A stretch of 64,000 bases of DNA, taken from positions 41,035,619-41,099,618 of the forward strand of contig OY288246.1 in NCBI GenBank assembly GCA_958450325.1. Direction: 5' to 3'. Each line of letters begins with the position of its first letter. Within the stretch, counting starts at the first letter, position 1. Below are positions 43,651 to 56,200 of the stretch, piece by piece. Below the pieces are notes generated by a model. It was given only the letters and a program-made list of their open reading frames with translations. It made no database searches and was not told the origin of the DNA. Source of the DNA: Agrostemma githago. Taxonomy: Eukaryota > Streptophyta > Magnoliopsida > Caryophyllales > Caryophyllaceae. A program made the translations under genes and the position numbers.

Positions 43651-45253
43651 AATGCAATTCATGAAATCTTGTACTTCCCGGAAATAAGAGGTGTAATCCC
43701 CTAGAAAATCTAACACGATACAGTGGCGAAAACACCGTAGAGTCGGGATTACAACACGCTGTAACTATGTTTAGTAAAATTAAAATGGTAAAGTCAAACG
43801 ATAGGCCTAAAATAAAATGGCCAAAATTTAAACAATTCACAAAAAGGGGGATTAAACAATCCACAAGACATAATTATTAAAAGAGAGTAAGTAGGATCCA
43901 CAATGCCCACTAGCCCACACCCGGAAACAAGTATACCTGCCATGTTAAAACATAACAGCCACAATCAGTGGGGAGCAACGTCAACGTTCTCCCAGCCGTA
44001 TGACAGGATTTTAAAACTGTAATTACTACTATAGAAAAATAGTAAAAATGGAAAATAGTAAAAACAACATATAAAAAATAAGCCTTCAGCGTAAACCAAA
44101 GTAATAAAATGGGTTTCCGAAGAAACATAAAAATATTTGCCAACCTGCAACCAATTCATATCGATAATAAATAAAATAAGCAAAATGGCGTTATGGATAG
44201 AGTTAATGTAGAATCTAGACTTTCACTAGGATAATACTAGAAACTAGCTTCGAGAACTGTAGACTTAACTCATAACAGAATCCAGTCTCTAACTAGGCAA
44301 CTCAACCATAACAGGACTGCGTGCAGCGAGGTCCTGGTTTAAGTAGTGCACACCCCTCTTGGATACAAACCATATCCAGCTCAACCCGACGCGACTTACA
44401 CGATGCGATATCTAAGTTTAAGGTAAATATAGACTCTCCTGAACACAAACCATGCTCAGTTCAACAACCAATGTGCCCCATAAAGACACACCAGCCTTAC
44501 AGTTGATGGCAAAACGTACATCCTAGACTATATAATTCTAAACCCACACTTGTCATTATTCCATAACTCCGAAACAAGCCATTATCGATATTCAAAAGAT
44601 ATAATCGTTATAAACAATATGGAGATAAAAGGAGTAATCATAATATTCTAAAAGAGAAAACTTTCTATTTTTAGAAACTTTACTAAAAATAGTATCATAT
44701 CAAAATAGCGAAAATATTAGTTTATATTAATTCAACATTTTTGGTAAATGATATAGATTTATAAAACTAATACTTTCGGCCTTAACGATATTAATTTCTA
44801 AAATGAGAACAATCGGGTTTATTAAATTATTAAAGGGTTTTTCTATGGGGTACTCCTCAACTATTGGCTTTTCCAAGTGGTACCCCCGCCTTTTTCGAAT
44901 TACAAGGTGTACCCCTAAACTTCACTTATCACTCCATAACATAACCAACGTGATAAGTGTATTACAATTTTTTTTTTTAAAATAACTAATTAACATATTA
45001 TTCAATCCAATTTGATGCTTCAAACCACCTCTTTTTATTTACGATTCACCAAGCCACCAAATGCTCATCACAACGCACCTCTATTGTCGGCCAATGTCGA
45101 CCTATCTCCCTTACTCTTTGAAATCCTTCACCTCAATTCTTTCGTCACCCCTATGTCGTAGTGTAGTGGAATGAAGTTTTTCGTATGAAGGATGCAAATT
45201 AAAGAAATATATCATGGTTGATGAAAGTAAAATAGGAAATAATCACTATTTAT
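43651..45253. other. Unassigned intergenic DNA upstream of element C
   Basis: No convincing gene. 43660-44560 has balanced composition and words such as CACCGTAGAGTCGGGATTACA that look repeat-derived, possibly an old LTR, but no termini were found. 44845-44935 carries GTGGTACCCCC-type repeats like those at 40976-41165. Confidence 0.35.
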
Positions 45254-45639
45254 TGTAGACACCCGCATTTTGACTGCCAGGTGTCTATAGCAGTTTCCCA
45301 AAAAACACCCGATGATGATCGGACGCTAACGTGTTTCTACGCGCTCGGGTATGGGTTCAAAACCATTAGTTGTTGGCTTAAGCACTTATGGAGTACAAAT
45401 TTCACAAAACGGACCTCAAATCCAGGCCCAGTGGACAGTTTCGAGTCAAACAAGACTAATTTGGGCCAAAACCGACACCGGAAATAAAACCGACTTTTTG
45501 CGATTGGGTCAACCCCGGTCAAAGTCGTTTCCGAAACATACAAAACAGCCACCCAAACCCAAAAATCCAACTCAAAAAGCAAAAACCCATCAAACATCCA
45601 AAGCCATGGTCCAAAACATTGGACCCGCGCAACTCAGCT

Positions 45640-45745
45640 GAGCCACTCGATCGAGTGCTCAGCCCACTCGATCGAGTGGGCCCTTGTTTGAGCCCGACTG
45701 CGGGCACAATGGGCCACTCGACCGAGTCAGCCACTTACTCGGTCG
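45640..45745. repeat. ACTCGATCGAGT palindrome cluster in the element C LTR
   Basis: Two perfect ACTCGATCGAGT and two ACTCGACCGAGT/ACTCGGTCGAGT forms lie within about 110 bp, immediately upstream of the LTR TATA box. A second cluster is at 46830-46945. Confidence 0.85.
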
Positions 45746-45775
45746 AGTAACCCTAACTGGGGTACATTGGCCTAG

Positions 45776-45790
45776 CCTATATATACACCC
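45776..45790 (+). promoter_or_regulatory. TATA box of the element C LTR
   Basis: CCTATATATACACCCC, in + orientation and well placed for transcription of element C. Just upstream lie the GATC palindromes, as in element A. Confidence 0.6.
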
Positions 45791-47584
45791 CATGTAACAC
45801 ACAAATCGACAACCTTTTTTGCATTGATTCAAACCTAATTCTACCCTAATCAAGCCCTAATACTACACTAGCAAACCCTAAACCTAGCTTTAGGAATTCA
45901 AAACCCTAACCACCACAACTTAGCCTACATACTCGATACTCCCGTGCAAGCCACAACTACGAGACCCGTCCGAGCATAAGAAACATGTAGGTTGAGGGTG
46001 CAAAATCCCATCTTTTCTCTCACCTCCTCCTTTCTCGCGTCATTTATCGTCATAAGGGTCGTTTTTATTTTTATCGCATCATAATATCGTTAATATCGCT
46101 ATTATTAAAAGACATTAAAATACTCGTAGATTTGTGTCGAGTGAAAAGGATGTCGGGATAAGGAAACCCGAATATACAAGTGTACTGCACACAGCGTTGC
46201 CGGTCGCTTATCCTGACACCCTAGCACTTGATTATTGAAACGAGTCAACTTAAACAATATTTTATGGTTTTCGTTCGCATCGTTGTTATCTAATCGCATA
46301 TATCGTTACTAACAAAACTATCTTTCAAATCGAGCATCTTTTAAAAGGGGTCGAAACCCGTTGACGCGGATCCGACATCACATAATCCCTAGGGATCCGG
46401 TACGATGTCGGAAAAGCCGAGGGAATCAAGTCTTTCAATTCAAGTAAAGTGTCGTTCCGTTAGATTCGATACCAATTCCATAATTGGATGTTGGATCTAA
46501 CGATCAAGTCAAATAGTTTAATCAATTTGATTTTCCGTTGATGCTAACTAGATGTCATTTAATTCGTTAGAATTACGACACTATAAACGCGGAGGAATAT
46601 TCATGTCGCTTTGGTTGACTTAAACGACTCGTAGCAATTTCTCTAATTTCGCTCTAATATTCGACATCGATTCAATAATCGAACGTCGAATATGACGAGT
46701 ATCACATACGCGAACCGAGTATAAATTTCACAATATTTACGCTCGACTCAACAAACTCATCGAATTATCAAAAATCAAAAGCAATTTCAAAGTTAATACC
46801 AAATTATGAGCGAACCATAGTTCGTACAGGAGGCACTCGACCGAGTGTCTAGCCCACTCGGTCGAGTGGCACCCCGAAAATGAGATAGAACACTTTTCAG
46901 AGGACCACTCGGTCGAGTCCCTCAATGACTAGGTCGAGTGGCCCTTCTATCGCGTCAAACCGTGAGTTCTACAAGGTCATTCGAGTCTCGTTGTTGTTTT
47001 TTTCGTGACTTAAGTCAACACGTGCCTAATCTATCATGTGAAACGTCATTCTTTCAAACCATGCATCTTCATATCTACATCATTCCATATTTATGCAAAC
47101 CGTTATTATCGTTATACCGCTACTAACCATTTGTCCCTTTTCTTGTTGATTTAATTGTTTATTTTATTGTACTAAAATGAACCCGCATGCTAAAATACAA
47201 CTTTGACGTTAGGATTTAGTTGCATTAAATCGACATAGAAACCCATTCAATTCTTTCACATGTTTAGGGAAAATAATCTTTGCATATCATTTTCCCGTTC
47301 AACTAACGCGCGTATTAGAAAGTCACTCGATATCTTAGTAGAGGCCGCCAATGTGCAGGCGGGGTTGGGTGTCCTTTGTGGGCTTCCCAACACGTACCCT
47401 CACCCCTTACTCAGAACCTCGGTTTTCGGATGCCCGAAACCGTTGGCGCACGAGAGTCATTCAATACACGATAACCGGTAGTGACGGTATCGGTATCGCA
47501 ATGCAAAGGGACGAGCCCAATAAACTCTGACATCAGAAATGGACCGTATTTTGTACACGGCCCACTATGACATAGAGTGGGTTC

Positions 47585-48261
47585 TGTTCCGGTCACGGAA
47601 ACAATTCACCCGGCCTAGGATCCGGGCAGTATAATTGAATTAACGGTGAACAATTGATCGTTTGATTCCCTTGGTCTCCCCTTCCTCTCACTCCCTGGAT
47701 CGGACCTTCCCGGCGGAAACGGCCTGCTCCCTGCACAATGAACGCACAGGGCCTCGGAGGTTATCCGAGGAAACCTTCTCCGATGCCTAAGTCAGTCCGT
47801 GAAATTGCCTTTACGAACCTAGCTCATGGGGAACTAGGTGGCGTTTTTAGGAGTAAGAGTCTAGAGAGAGAAAATTCAACCCCTCTCATGTGGGAAATGA
47901 GGAGGTATTTATACCTTCCCACAAGAGAGAGAAGGGGAGGAGGAATGGTTGGATAGAGAAGTGACAAGTGGCGGCTTCTCATCCATCCATTCCCAATTAC
48001 CTTAGGCAAAATGACGAGAGGGCCCCTGGGGGTCCCGGCCCTGCCAGCCAGGGATTTTCCCAGGGCAGACAGTCTTCAGGCAGGGAGCTGCCAAGCTCCG
48101 ACAGGCTGGGTTGGCCTGTGCTCCCAGCAGCTGACGGCCAACCTTAGCGTTTTATGCTTGTTCTAATTTCTTGCTAGGGGCTGGTCTTTCAACTCCTTAA
48201 CAGGGACCATCTCGGGGCCTGCCTAGCAGGCGGCTAATTGACAGGCGGCCCACCCCAATCA
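47585..48261 (-). repeat. Element B 3' LTR (677 bp)
   Basis: Starts TGTTCCGGTCACGG and ends CACCCCAATCA on the + strand. Same length as 59362-60038. The adjoining internal sequence (element orientation GACGAAGGCCAAT) is a weak polypurine tract. Confidence 0.95.
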
Positions 48262-48537
48262 ATTGGCCTTCGTCAGTAGGAGGGAAGTGAGACTTCTCTT
48301 CTGATGGCGACTCTTGCTTGGAGGGGGGTCGACTTCCATGTCTGTTGCAGCATTTAATGCTTCGCGCCTTCCCAAGGAACTTTGCACTGTTCATGTCAGG
48401 TATGCAAAGGGGTGAGAGCACTTTTGTAATGATTGCCCTTCTCTTCTAGGCGGATTTTGGGGAACCGTGAAGAGTTCCTGATTGGTGGCTCTCCTCCCAG
48501 GGTGGTTGGAGCGTTCATTAATGCTGCGCTTTCTTTT

Positions 48538-48548
48538 GTATAAAATCC
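48538..48548 (+). promoter_or_regulatory. TATA box of antisense gene 1 in element B
   Basis: TGTATAAAATCC about 30 bp before the ATG at 48568 and about 75 bp before the internal ATG at 48613. Confidence 0.45.
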
Positions 48549-48567
48549 TCAGTTTCCTTTATCATTT

Positions 48568-49194
48568 GTGTTTCATCCCACCTTCAATCTTTCCATCTTC
48601 TTTATTTTAAACATGACTTGGATCAAGAAAAGCGTAATTCGCCGTGGGGTCAAACACGTTTCCTTCATCTTTAGAGGGTTTTGGAGGCTCCGATATGCAC
48701 GAGTCGCTTATTTAGCTGTTCGCCGGAGTCACTGTTCACGACTTCGCTTCCGCCGGAGGGGTCAGAAGGCCTCCATTAGGATGGGCAAACGCCCTAGGAG
48801 GTCCTCGCCTCCTGCTGCGCCTAGGTTTAGGCGCTGCTCCCAGGGAGGGGGCTGTTATGATAGGGGGTGTCATGAGTGTTTTCCATGGCTGCACCCTGAA
48901 CAATTCGGCCCCAACTCTGACACTGATTCCTCCCTGGCGTCGGGTCCCTCCTCGCCTGTGAAGAAGACAGGCTGTCGCACCTGCGACGAGTCCCGAGCTG
49001 TCCCCTTTGGAAGGGACTGGGAAGACAGCAGCCACGACTCTGATGACAGCGAAGGTCTTGGCTGCCTGAGCGACAGGGACGGAGACGGGGCTTCTGATGA
49101 CCCCTTTCAGGCTTCCCCAAGTTGGGACTGGGGTTCGGCCCTCGGGAGTCCAGGCAGCCCTGGGGATTATTCCCCAGATTTGGGGGATGACTAG
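48568..49194 (+). CDS. Antisense gene 1 of element B, small basic/acidic protein
   Basis: ORF of 208 aa; given the TATA box at 48538, the true start may be the Met at 48613. The N-terminal half is strongly basic (RRSHCSRLRFRRRGQ) with Arg-rich clusters that could act as nuclear or nucleic-acid-binding signals. The middle has a Cys-rich stretch (CYDRGCHECF and GCRTCDE). The C-terminal half is acidic and rich in Ser, Asp and Pro, ending DYSPDLGDD. No family recognised. It lies between the 3' LTR and antisense gene 2, on the strand opposite to gag-pol. It may be a chance ORF in GC-rich DNA, but the promoter-like upstream region argues for a gene. Confidence 0.45.
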   Translation: MFHPTFNLSIFFILNMTWIKKSVIRRGVKHVSFIFRGFWRLRYARVAYLAVRRSHCSRLRFRRRGQKASIRMGKRPRRSSPPAAPRFRRCSQGGGCYDRGCHECFPWLHPEQFGPNSDTDSSLASGPSSPVKKTGCRTCDESRAVPFGRDWEDSSHDSDDSEGLGCLSDRDGDGASDDPFQASPSWDWGSALGSPGSPGDYSPDLGDD

Positions 49195-49754
49195 GCCTGC
49201 GTGGCTGGGCTTTTGATTTCTGTCAGGCTGGAACTTTCTGGGCCTTATGTATTTTTCTTTCATATCCGTCCCACGATGTAACTTTCCCTTGTAGGGTTTT
49301 AATGAAATGAACATTTTGTGCATTTGAATTTTCAATATGAGTTATTATTTTATTATTATTATTATATATATATATATATTTTTTTTTTTTTGAATGAGGT
49401 CGCTGATTGACCTTTCTCTCTGACGTTTCTGTTTACCGAGGCTCTTCTTGAAAAAGGTGAGCAGTTGGTGTTCAGTATGCGACACGTGGACGATCCTCGA
49501 AGGTTTTGTCAGGGATTTTGCCTTTTGAACTTCTTTGGGCTTTATATAAACCTTTCTCCCCCTTCATTCTCTTCTTTTACTCTTCTTGATACCTTACTCC
49601 CCATAACACTTTCTTGAATCTCCTTCATTGGCTGAGCGTTTTCTTTTCGAGGAGCAAGGATCACTTCTTGTCGCTGTCTCTGGCAACTTCACCGGCGTCC
49701 TTAGGTTAGAACTTTCGAATCTCTCGTCTCTTTTCTTCCCCTCTATAGCCTAAA
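49195..49754 (+). promoter_or_regulatory. Intergenic region with TATA box of antisense gene 2
   Basis: Contains AATGAAATGAACAT near 49301 (possible polyA region for gene 1), a short (TA)n run at 49365-49378 and a TATA box TTTATATAAACC (49541-49552) about 200 bp before the ATG at 49755, followed by a C/T-rich leader. Confidence 0.5.
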
Positions 49755-52099
49755 ATGTCGCGAGTCCGTCCCCTTTCCTTTGATTCTTTGCTCGGAAGAA
49801 CTAGCGGCGGCGACGGTAGCCATCATGACGTTGCTTCTTCCTCCGGGGTTGGCCCCAGAGAGGAAGATGATCACAGGGGAGAGGGTGCTGAGTCACCCGA
49901 CCCAGCTCCCTTTGATGTGATTGATTCAGATGACGAGGCCCTGGAGGTGGACCCTGCCAGGGTGGCCGGTCCCCTTATCCGCAGGGAGAGAGGGAGGACC
50001 TACTTTTTGGACAAAGAAAAATATGTGGTTCCCTTACAGACCTATCCCGAGGCTAAGAATAGGGACCTGATCTTGGAATGTAACGTGGCTGAGGCCATCG
50101 AGCAGTTTTATAATTTTGGGGAGGGGTACACAGTGGTGATCCCTGGGGAAAAAGACACAGTATGCTGTCCCCCAGAAGGGTGTGTAGCCGTCTTCCATAA
50201 GGCCCTAGAATTCGGCCTGCGATTCCCGCTGCATCCCTTCCTGGAGGAAACTTTCAGGAGGATGAACGTCGCCATCGCTCAGTTAACTGCAACGGCCATT
50301 AGGGCATTAGTGGCCTACACCTGGACCTGCCTGTTCCATGGCGAGGGGCCTTACATCGACGCCCTTCGCTTTATGGTTGGCCTCCAAATGGTGTCTTCAT
50401 CTGGGGGGGATGGCTCCCCTGGTTACTGGTCTCTGCTGAGACAGAAAAAGTTCGCCTTGGTCTGGCCGGCCATGAGCAGTCTCAAAGACTGGAAAAACAG
50501 TTTCATATATGTCCATAGTGCGTCGGGGTGGAAAATTCCTAGACATTTTAGGAACCATGTCCATACCCGCATGGAGACGCGTGAGGAGTATCACCCTCGC
50601 GTTGGGGGGAAGGCTCTGGAAGTCAGGCTGAGCGAGAAGGAGAAGATTTTAATAAAAAAGTTTGAGATCGTGACGGATAAACATGGGAACTTTTGCCCTG
50701 TTTTCTGGCTCCCTCATGCGGAGCTCATCACGACAGACGAGTACCTGCTTCCCCTGGGCCTGATTCGTGGCCTTGAAGGTAGTTCTAGGGTTTTCTTGTT
50801 GTCACGATTTTCCAGGGATTTCATTTCTCCCTGCTTTTTAGATGACCGCCTTTCCTTTCCTGCAGATTCCTACACTTGGAGCTGGACCAAGAAGCAGGTC
50901 AGAAGGCTAGGCTTGAGCGAGGAATTGCACGTTCTTTCAAAGCGTCCTTCTCTTCCACCAAATTTTAGAAAAGGAAGTAAGGCCCTCATGAAGCTTGTGA
51001 AAGATTTTGCGGCTGGTCGAAGATTACCTCTCCCCCCCCCCGGCTGCCTTCGTCGAAGCCGGCGACTCCCACTCCCAGCATTCATGAGGGAGAAGCGGAG
51101 GTTACTTCAGGAGGTACTCCTTCCCCTGGTCAAAAACAGGGTGCTTCGACGGCTGGCCCTCGGATCTCGCAGGGAACGCAACCTGGAGATTCCGAGGGGA
51201 CTGGGGAGAGTGTTCTCATGGAAACGAGGAGGAAAAGGGAGAGGGAGCCCCCTAGTGCTGACGTGGTGGACTTGGAGGCGGATGTCTCCACCCCTGATGC
51301 GAAACGCCCTGCTCGTGAGCCCTCTAGCATTCCCTTCCCAGAGGAAAATGTGGAGTTCCACTACACGGCTGGTGATAGTGTGGATGTATCGGGCCTACTT
51401 TCTGACTCTGGAGCTGTCTTGGCCGACCGCCTTACAAAGATGGTGACTTCCACTTCTCATCAAGTGCTTCAATATATTCAGCGCACCTCCAAGGTCATGT
51501 TGGCATCTGCGGAACTGGCGGCTCTCAGCCGCCTGAGTGATGAGGAGCTAACAGTTACCCCTGGGGCTCCTCCTCCCGACCGCCTGGCCATGATAGAGAG
51601 GGACGTTTCCTTGATGAGCTCTTTGAAAGAGAAAATGACAAGGCAAGAGGTGGAGTTGGAGGAGGCCAAGAAACAGGCTGATCGATGGAGGCTGCAGGGG
51701 GAAATGGCGGTGAAGGAGGTTTCCAAGTTAGAGGCCGATCTGAAGGAGAGCCGGCAGTCGTTGGACCGAGCCAACCTATCTTTGGCCGAGATGGGGCACT
51801 TGAAGGGGAGAGTGACTGTCCTGGAGGAGCAGCTGTCACAGGCCAAGTTGGCTTTTGAACAGGCCAAGGGGGAATGGACGAAAGAGAAAAAGACTTTGGC
51901 TGAGGAGACGGAGGCTGCAGTGGATGCCAGCTTTGCTAGTGGTGCTAACTCCTCTCTAGAGCTGGTAATGGAGGTGATAGGGGAGATGTTCCCTTCTTTT
52001 GACGAGGACGCCTTCCGGAGTCTCTATTCCGCCAAGGATGAAGCCCGGGTGACCAGGCAGCCTGAGGCAGACGCCAACGCTCACCAGGATGCTGCATGA
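49755..52099 (+). CDS. Antisense gene 2 of element B: Transposase_28-like N-terminus plus coiled coil, one frameshift
   Basis: The first part (49755 to about 51030) encodes an acidic leader and then a domain resembling the putative gypsy-type transposon family (Pfam Transposase_28): LEFGLRFPLHPFLEETFRRM near residue 155 and a following W-rich segment. An 87-bp intron (50779-50865, GTAGTT...TGCAG) fits inside it; being divisible by three it does not close the frame. At a run of ten C (51032-51041) the frame must change: the downstream frame (about 51042-52099) continues as a Pro/Ser/Gly-rich linker and a long coiled coil (SLKEKMTRQEVELEEAKKQA), ending AHQDAA. The C-run suggests a slippage mutation or an assembly error. 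The gene is antisense to gag-pol; such ORFs occur in Tat elements, function unknown. Confidence 0.6.
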
Positions 52100-52343
52100 C
52101 GCCCCTTCTTTTTTACAAAAGCTTTTATTTTCCCGCCCTGAGCCAGTGTTTATGGCTATTCTGTAATATTTTGCTACTTGTACTTTTCTCTGACTTTGTA
52201 AAGATCTTTCCACCCTTCGTGGGTTTTGTTCTGTGGGATATTCCTTTCTTTTTATGGCAAACTGTTTTAAGATTCAGGGGTTCTTTCCTCACTTGTTTAA
52301 TCGCCTACCATAGCATGCCCATGGTTTTTGATCAAAAAGCCTA

Positions 52344-53025
52344 GAGGGCCGCGCCCTGCCTGCCCAGGCGTAAGCGGGGCGGCTTTTGCGTTTTTTATAC
52401 AAGGTTGGGGGGGCCTGCCCCCAGTCCTTGTTAGCCTGGCCTGTCCCTGGCTTTTCGTTCAAAGTCCAGGGGGCCTGCCCCCTGCCTGCCTAGAGGTAAG
52501 CAGGGTGGCTCTTGTTGCTTTTTATACAAGGTTGGGGGGCCTGCCCCCAGTCCTTGTTAGCCTGGCCTGTCCCTGGCTTTTCGTTCAAAGTCCAGGGGGC
52601 CTGCCCCCTGCTCACCCAGAGGTGAGTAGGGTGACTTTTGCGTTTTTTATACAAGGTTGGGGGGCCTGCCCCCAGTCCTTGTTAGCTTGGCCTGTCCCTG
52701 GCTTTTCGTTCAAAGTCCAGGGGGCCTGCCCCCTGCTCGCCCAGAGGTGAGTAGGGTGGCTTTTGCGTTTTCTATACAAGGTTGGGGGGCCTGCCCCCAG
52801 TCCTTGTTAGCTTGGCCTGTCCCTGGCTTTTCGTTCAAAGTCCAGGGGGCCTGCCCCCTGCTCGCCCAGAGGTGAGCAGGGTGGCTTTTGCGTTTTTTTA
52901 TACAAGGTTGGGGGGCCTGCCCCCAGTCCTTGTTAGCTTGGCCTGTCTCTGGCTTTTCGTTCAAAGTCCAGGGGGCCTGCCCCCTGCTTGCCTAGAGGTA
53001 AGCAGGGCAGCCTCTGATTTGCGTT
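52344..53025. repeat. Tandem repeat of about 125 bp, about 5.5 copies, in element B
   Basis: TACAAGGTTGG recurs at 52398, 52525, 52650, 52775 and 52901 (spacings 127, 125, 125, 126). Each unit has GGGGGCCTGCCCCCAG and a second GGGGGCCTGCCCCCTG, giving strong local palindromes. The ORFs on both strands over this block come from the repeat periodicity. Such arrays near the 3' end of Tat elements are a known source of satellite DNA. Confidence 0.95.
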
Positions 53026-53252
53026 GGGGGGTTCACTTTACCCAATTTTGGCAACAGGGGGGCCTCCCCCTATTGCCCCCTGCTCGTTTGTGTGTGAAAG
53101 ACGCGAGTGTGAACAGGCAACGAGTATAAATCTGTATCTTCTCATTTCTCTTAAAATTCTTTTTGACATTGGGGTGGTCGGAGCCGTCGACATTTTTGAT
53201 CGTCCTCCGCCTCCTTTTTTTTAGTAAAAGTAAAAACTTCCTGTATTCCTGT

Positions 53253-56200
53253 TCAGACGTAATATTTCTTTAGTGTGTCTGCATTCCAGTGAGCGCTCAG
53301 CTCTTGTCCCTCCAGATTGGATATCCTGTATGTGCCTGGCCCCAGAACCTGAGTTACTTGGTATGGGCCCTCCCAATTGGCACTCAGCTTTCCATGCTCT
53401 CTTGACTTCCCAATCGCCTGTGTCTTTCTCAGAACCAGCTCGCCCATCTGAAAGCTCCTCTGTCGGACCTTGCTGTTGAAAGCTTTCCTCATTCGCTGCT
53501 GGTAGGCAGCGATGTTGGTACTGGCTTCCTCCCTTAGCTCATTTACCAGGTCCAAGGCTTCAACCATTGCAGCTTCGTTTTCAGCCTGGTCGTACTGCAG
53601 GGAACGCAGAGAGGGAATCCTTGCCTCGATTGACAATAGTGCCTCTGCTCCATATACCAGACCAAATGGGGTTCGGCCTGTAGACTCTTTTTTGGTAGTT
53701 CGGATTGACCAGAGTATACTGGGGAGTTCGTCAGCCCATCTACCCTTGCAATCATCCACCATTTTCTTCAGGCCGTTCAGGATTTGTTTGTTGGCTGCTT
53801 CTGCCTGCCCGTTGGTTTGAGGGTGACAGACAGCTGAGTAGGCGACTGAAATGTTGTGGCTCTCCAGCCAGATTCTCAGTGGATCGTTATCGAATTGTCT
53901 GCCATGGTCAAATACCAACATCTTCGGTAGACCGAATCTGGTGATGATGTTTCGCCAGATTACTTTCCTGACCGCCGGTTCAGTGATATTGGGCACTGCC
54001 TCGGCCTCCACCCACTTGGTGAAGTAGTCTATGGCGACAATTAAGAATTTTCTGCTTCCTGTGGCCATCGTGAAGGGTCCCAGAATGTCCATCCCCCATT
54101 GAGCGAAGGGGATGGGGGATAGGATCGGCCTGAGCTCTTGGGCTGGGGCATGGATTGATGGGGCAAAGAGTTGGCATTTCCTGCATTTCTGGGTCAGGCT
54201 CTTGGCATCCGCCAGCATGGTAGGCCAGTAGTAGCCTGCCCTGAGGGCTTTGTGGGCTAGTGATTTCCCACCAATGTGATGTCCACAAATCCCTGAGTGG
54301 ATATCCTCTAATACCTCAGCGGCCTGATCCGCCCGCAGGCATTTGAGCAGCGGATGAGTAAAAGACTTTTTGTAAAGCTCTCCATTGATGAGTATAAACC
54401 AGGCTGCTTTAGCCCGCGTCTTCTTCTTTTGTAACGAGTCTGATGGTAAGATACCCTGCTTCTTGTACTGGATGAAGGGAGTCATCCAGCTTTCCAGCTC
54501 TTCTTCCACGGCATTAATCGTTTGACAGGGATTAGTAGACTTTTCGTGTAAAACGTCGACCCATACTGATCTCCGGATGTCCTGCAGACTGGAGCTTGCC
54601 AGTTTTGACAGGGCATCTGCTCTGTTGTTCTGGGATCGGGGGATTTGCTTGACCTCATATGATTTTAGGTCGGACAACTCTCCTTTTACCATCTCCAGGT
54701 ACGTGGCCATTGCTTGGTCCCTTGCTTCGTATTCTTCATTGATTTGGTTGGCGATGAGCTGGGAGTCTGTCGCTAGGACAATTCGCTCCGCTCCAGCGGC
54801 TTTAGCTAGCCTGACGCCTGCGAGTACTGCTTCGTACTCTGCTTCATTGTTTGATGCTGGGAAAACAAATCTGAGAGCATGCTCAAAATCAGTCCCTTCT
54901 GGGCTGGTTAGCACGACGCCTGCGCCTGCGCCATTGGCTGTCGAGGATCCGTCAGTATACACGATCCATTCCTGGGCAGGGGCTTCTTCCTCCCCTGCAT
55001 GGGAGCACTCAGCCAGGAAATCTGCCAAGGCCTGGGCCGTGATGGCCGTTCTCGGCTGGTAAGATATACCTAGCCCACTCAGCTCAATTGCCCACTTCAA
55101 CAATCTCCCTGATTTTTCAAATTTTTCCAACACCTTTTCCAGGGGTTGGTCGGTGAGGACTATGACTGGATGCGCGTCAAAGTAAGGCCTGAGCTTCCTG
55201 GCAGCAATTATGACCGCGTAGGCGGCTTTTTCAACCATCGGATAATTCTTCTCAGCTGCCCCCAGCGCATGACTTACAAAGTATATAGGCTGCTGGGCGC
55301 CTGCCTCTTCTCGTAGGATGACCGCGCTGACAGTTATATTGGTTACTGCAATGTAGAGAAAAAGCTTTTCTCCTACTACTGGCCTAGCCAGGGTGGGGAG
55401 CTTCTTAAGATGGTCCTTTAGTTGCTCAAAGGCCTCTTTCTGCTCGTTTTCCCACTTGAACTGTTTATTTCCTTTCAGTATTTTGAAGAAAGGAGTGGCC
55501 TTGTCCGCTGACCGGGCGATGAACCGTGCTAAGGCGGCCATGCGGCCCGTTAGGCGCTGGATGTCTCTAATGGTTTTGGGCTCAGGGAGGTCTAGAACTG
55601 CCTGAATTTTTTCAGGGTTGGCATCTATACCCCGAGAGCTGACCAAGAACCCCAGGAATTTTCCGGAGCGGACTCCAAACGTGCACTTTTTCGGATTTAG
55701 TTTCATTTTGTAAGCGCGCAGGGACCTGAAGGTTTCCTGCAAGTCTGTCAGGTGTTCTTTGTCTTCCCTGCTTTTCACGATGGCATCATCAACGTAAGCC
55801 TCGATGTTTCTGCCTTTTTGTTTCTCAAACACTTTATCGACCAACCGCTGGTACGTAGCCCCTGCATTTTTGAGCCCGAAGGGCATCATCTTATACATGT
55901 AAGTGCCCGAACTAGTGATGAACGCACACTTCACCCTGTCCGGCTGCCACAAGTACACTTGGTGATACCCTAAAAAGGCGTCTAAGAAGCTCAGCATGGT
56001 GTAGCCACTGGTGGCGTCTACCAGTTGATCGATCCGAGGGAGCGGATAGCAGTCTTTCGGGCAGGCTTTGTTCAGGTTCGTAAAGTCGACGCACATTCTC
56101 CATGCGCCAGACGATTTCTTGACCATGACAACATTTGCTAGCCATTCTGGGTAGTCGCAGACTTCAATAAAGTCTGCTTTCAAGAGTTTGTCAATTTCTT

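Larger units (their letters stand above)
45254..47584 (+). repeat. Element C 5' LTR, first part (interrupted by element B)
   Basis: Starts TGTAGACACCCGCATTTTG, like the LTR of A in element orientation, and contains the same ATGATGATCGGACGC block. The LTR resumes at 60044 and ends CATGTTCACA at 60185, about 2.47 kb in all. The interruption is element B, with GGTTC duplicated at 47580-47584 and 60039-60043. Also contains clusters of GATC palindromes (45640-45745 and 46830-46945). Confidence 0.85.

Noticed and set aside
47738..47956. Small ORF found in both LTRs of element B (also 59515-59733)
   Set aside because: Duplicate simply because LTRs are duplicated; composition shows no coding signature and it overlaps the LTR TATA box.
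52328..53129. Pro/Gly/Leu-rich repeat protein on either strand
   Set aside because: Reading frames follow the 125-bp tandem repeat, exist on both strands and shift between copies.
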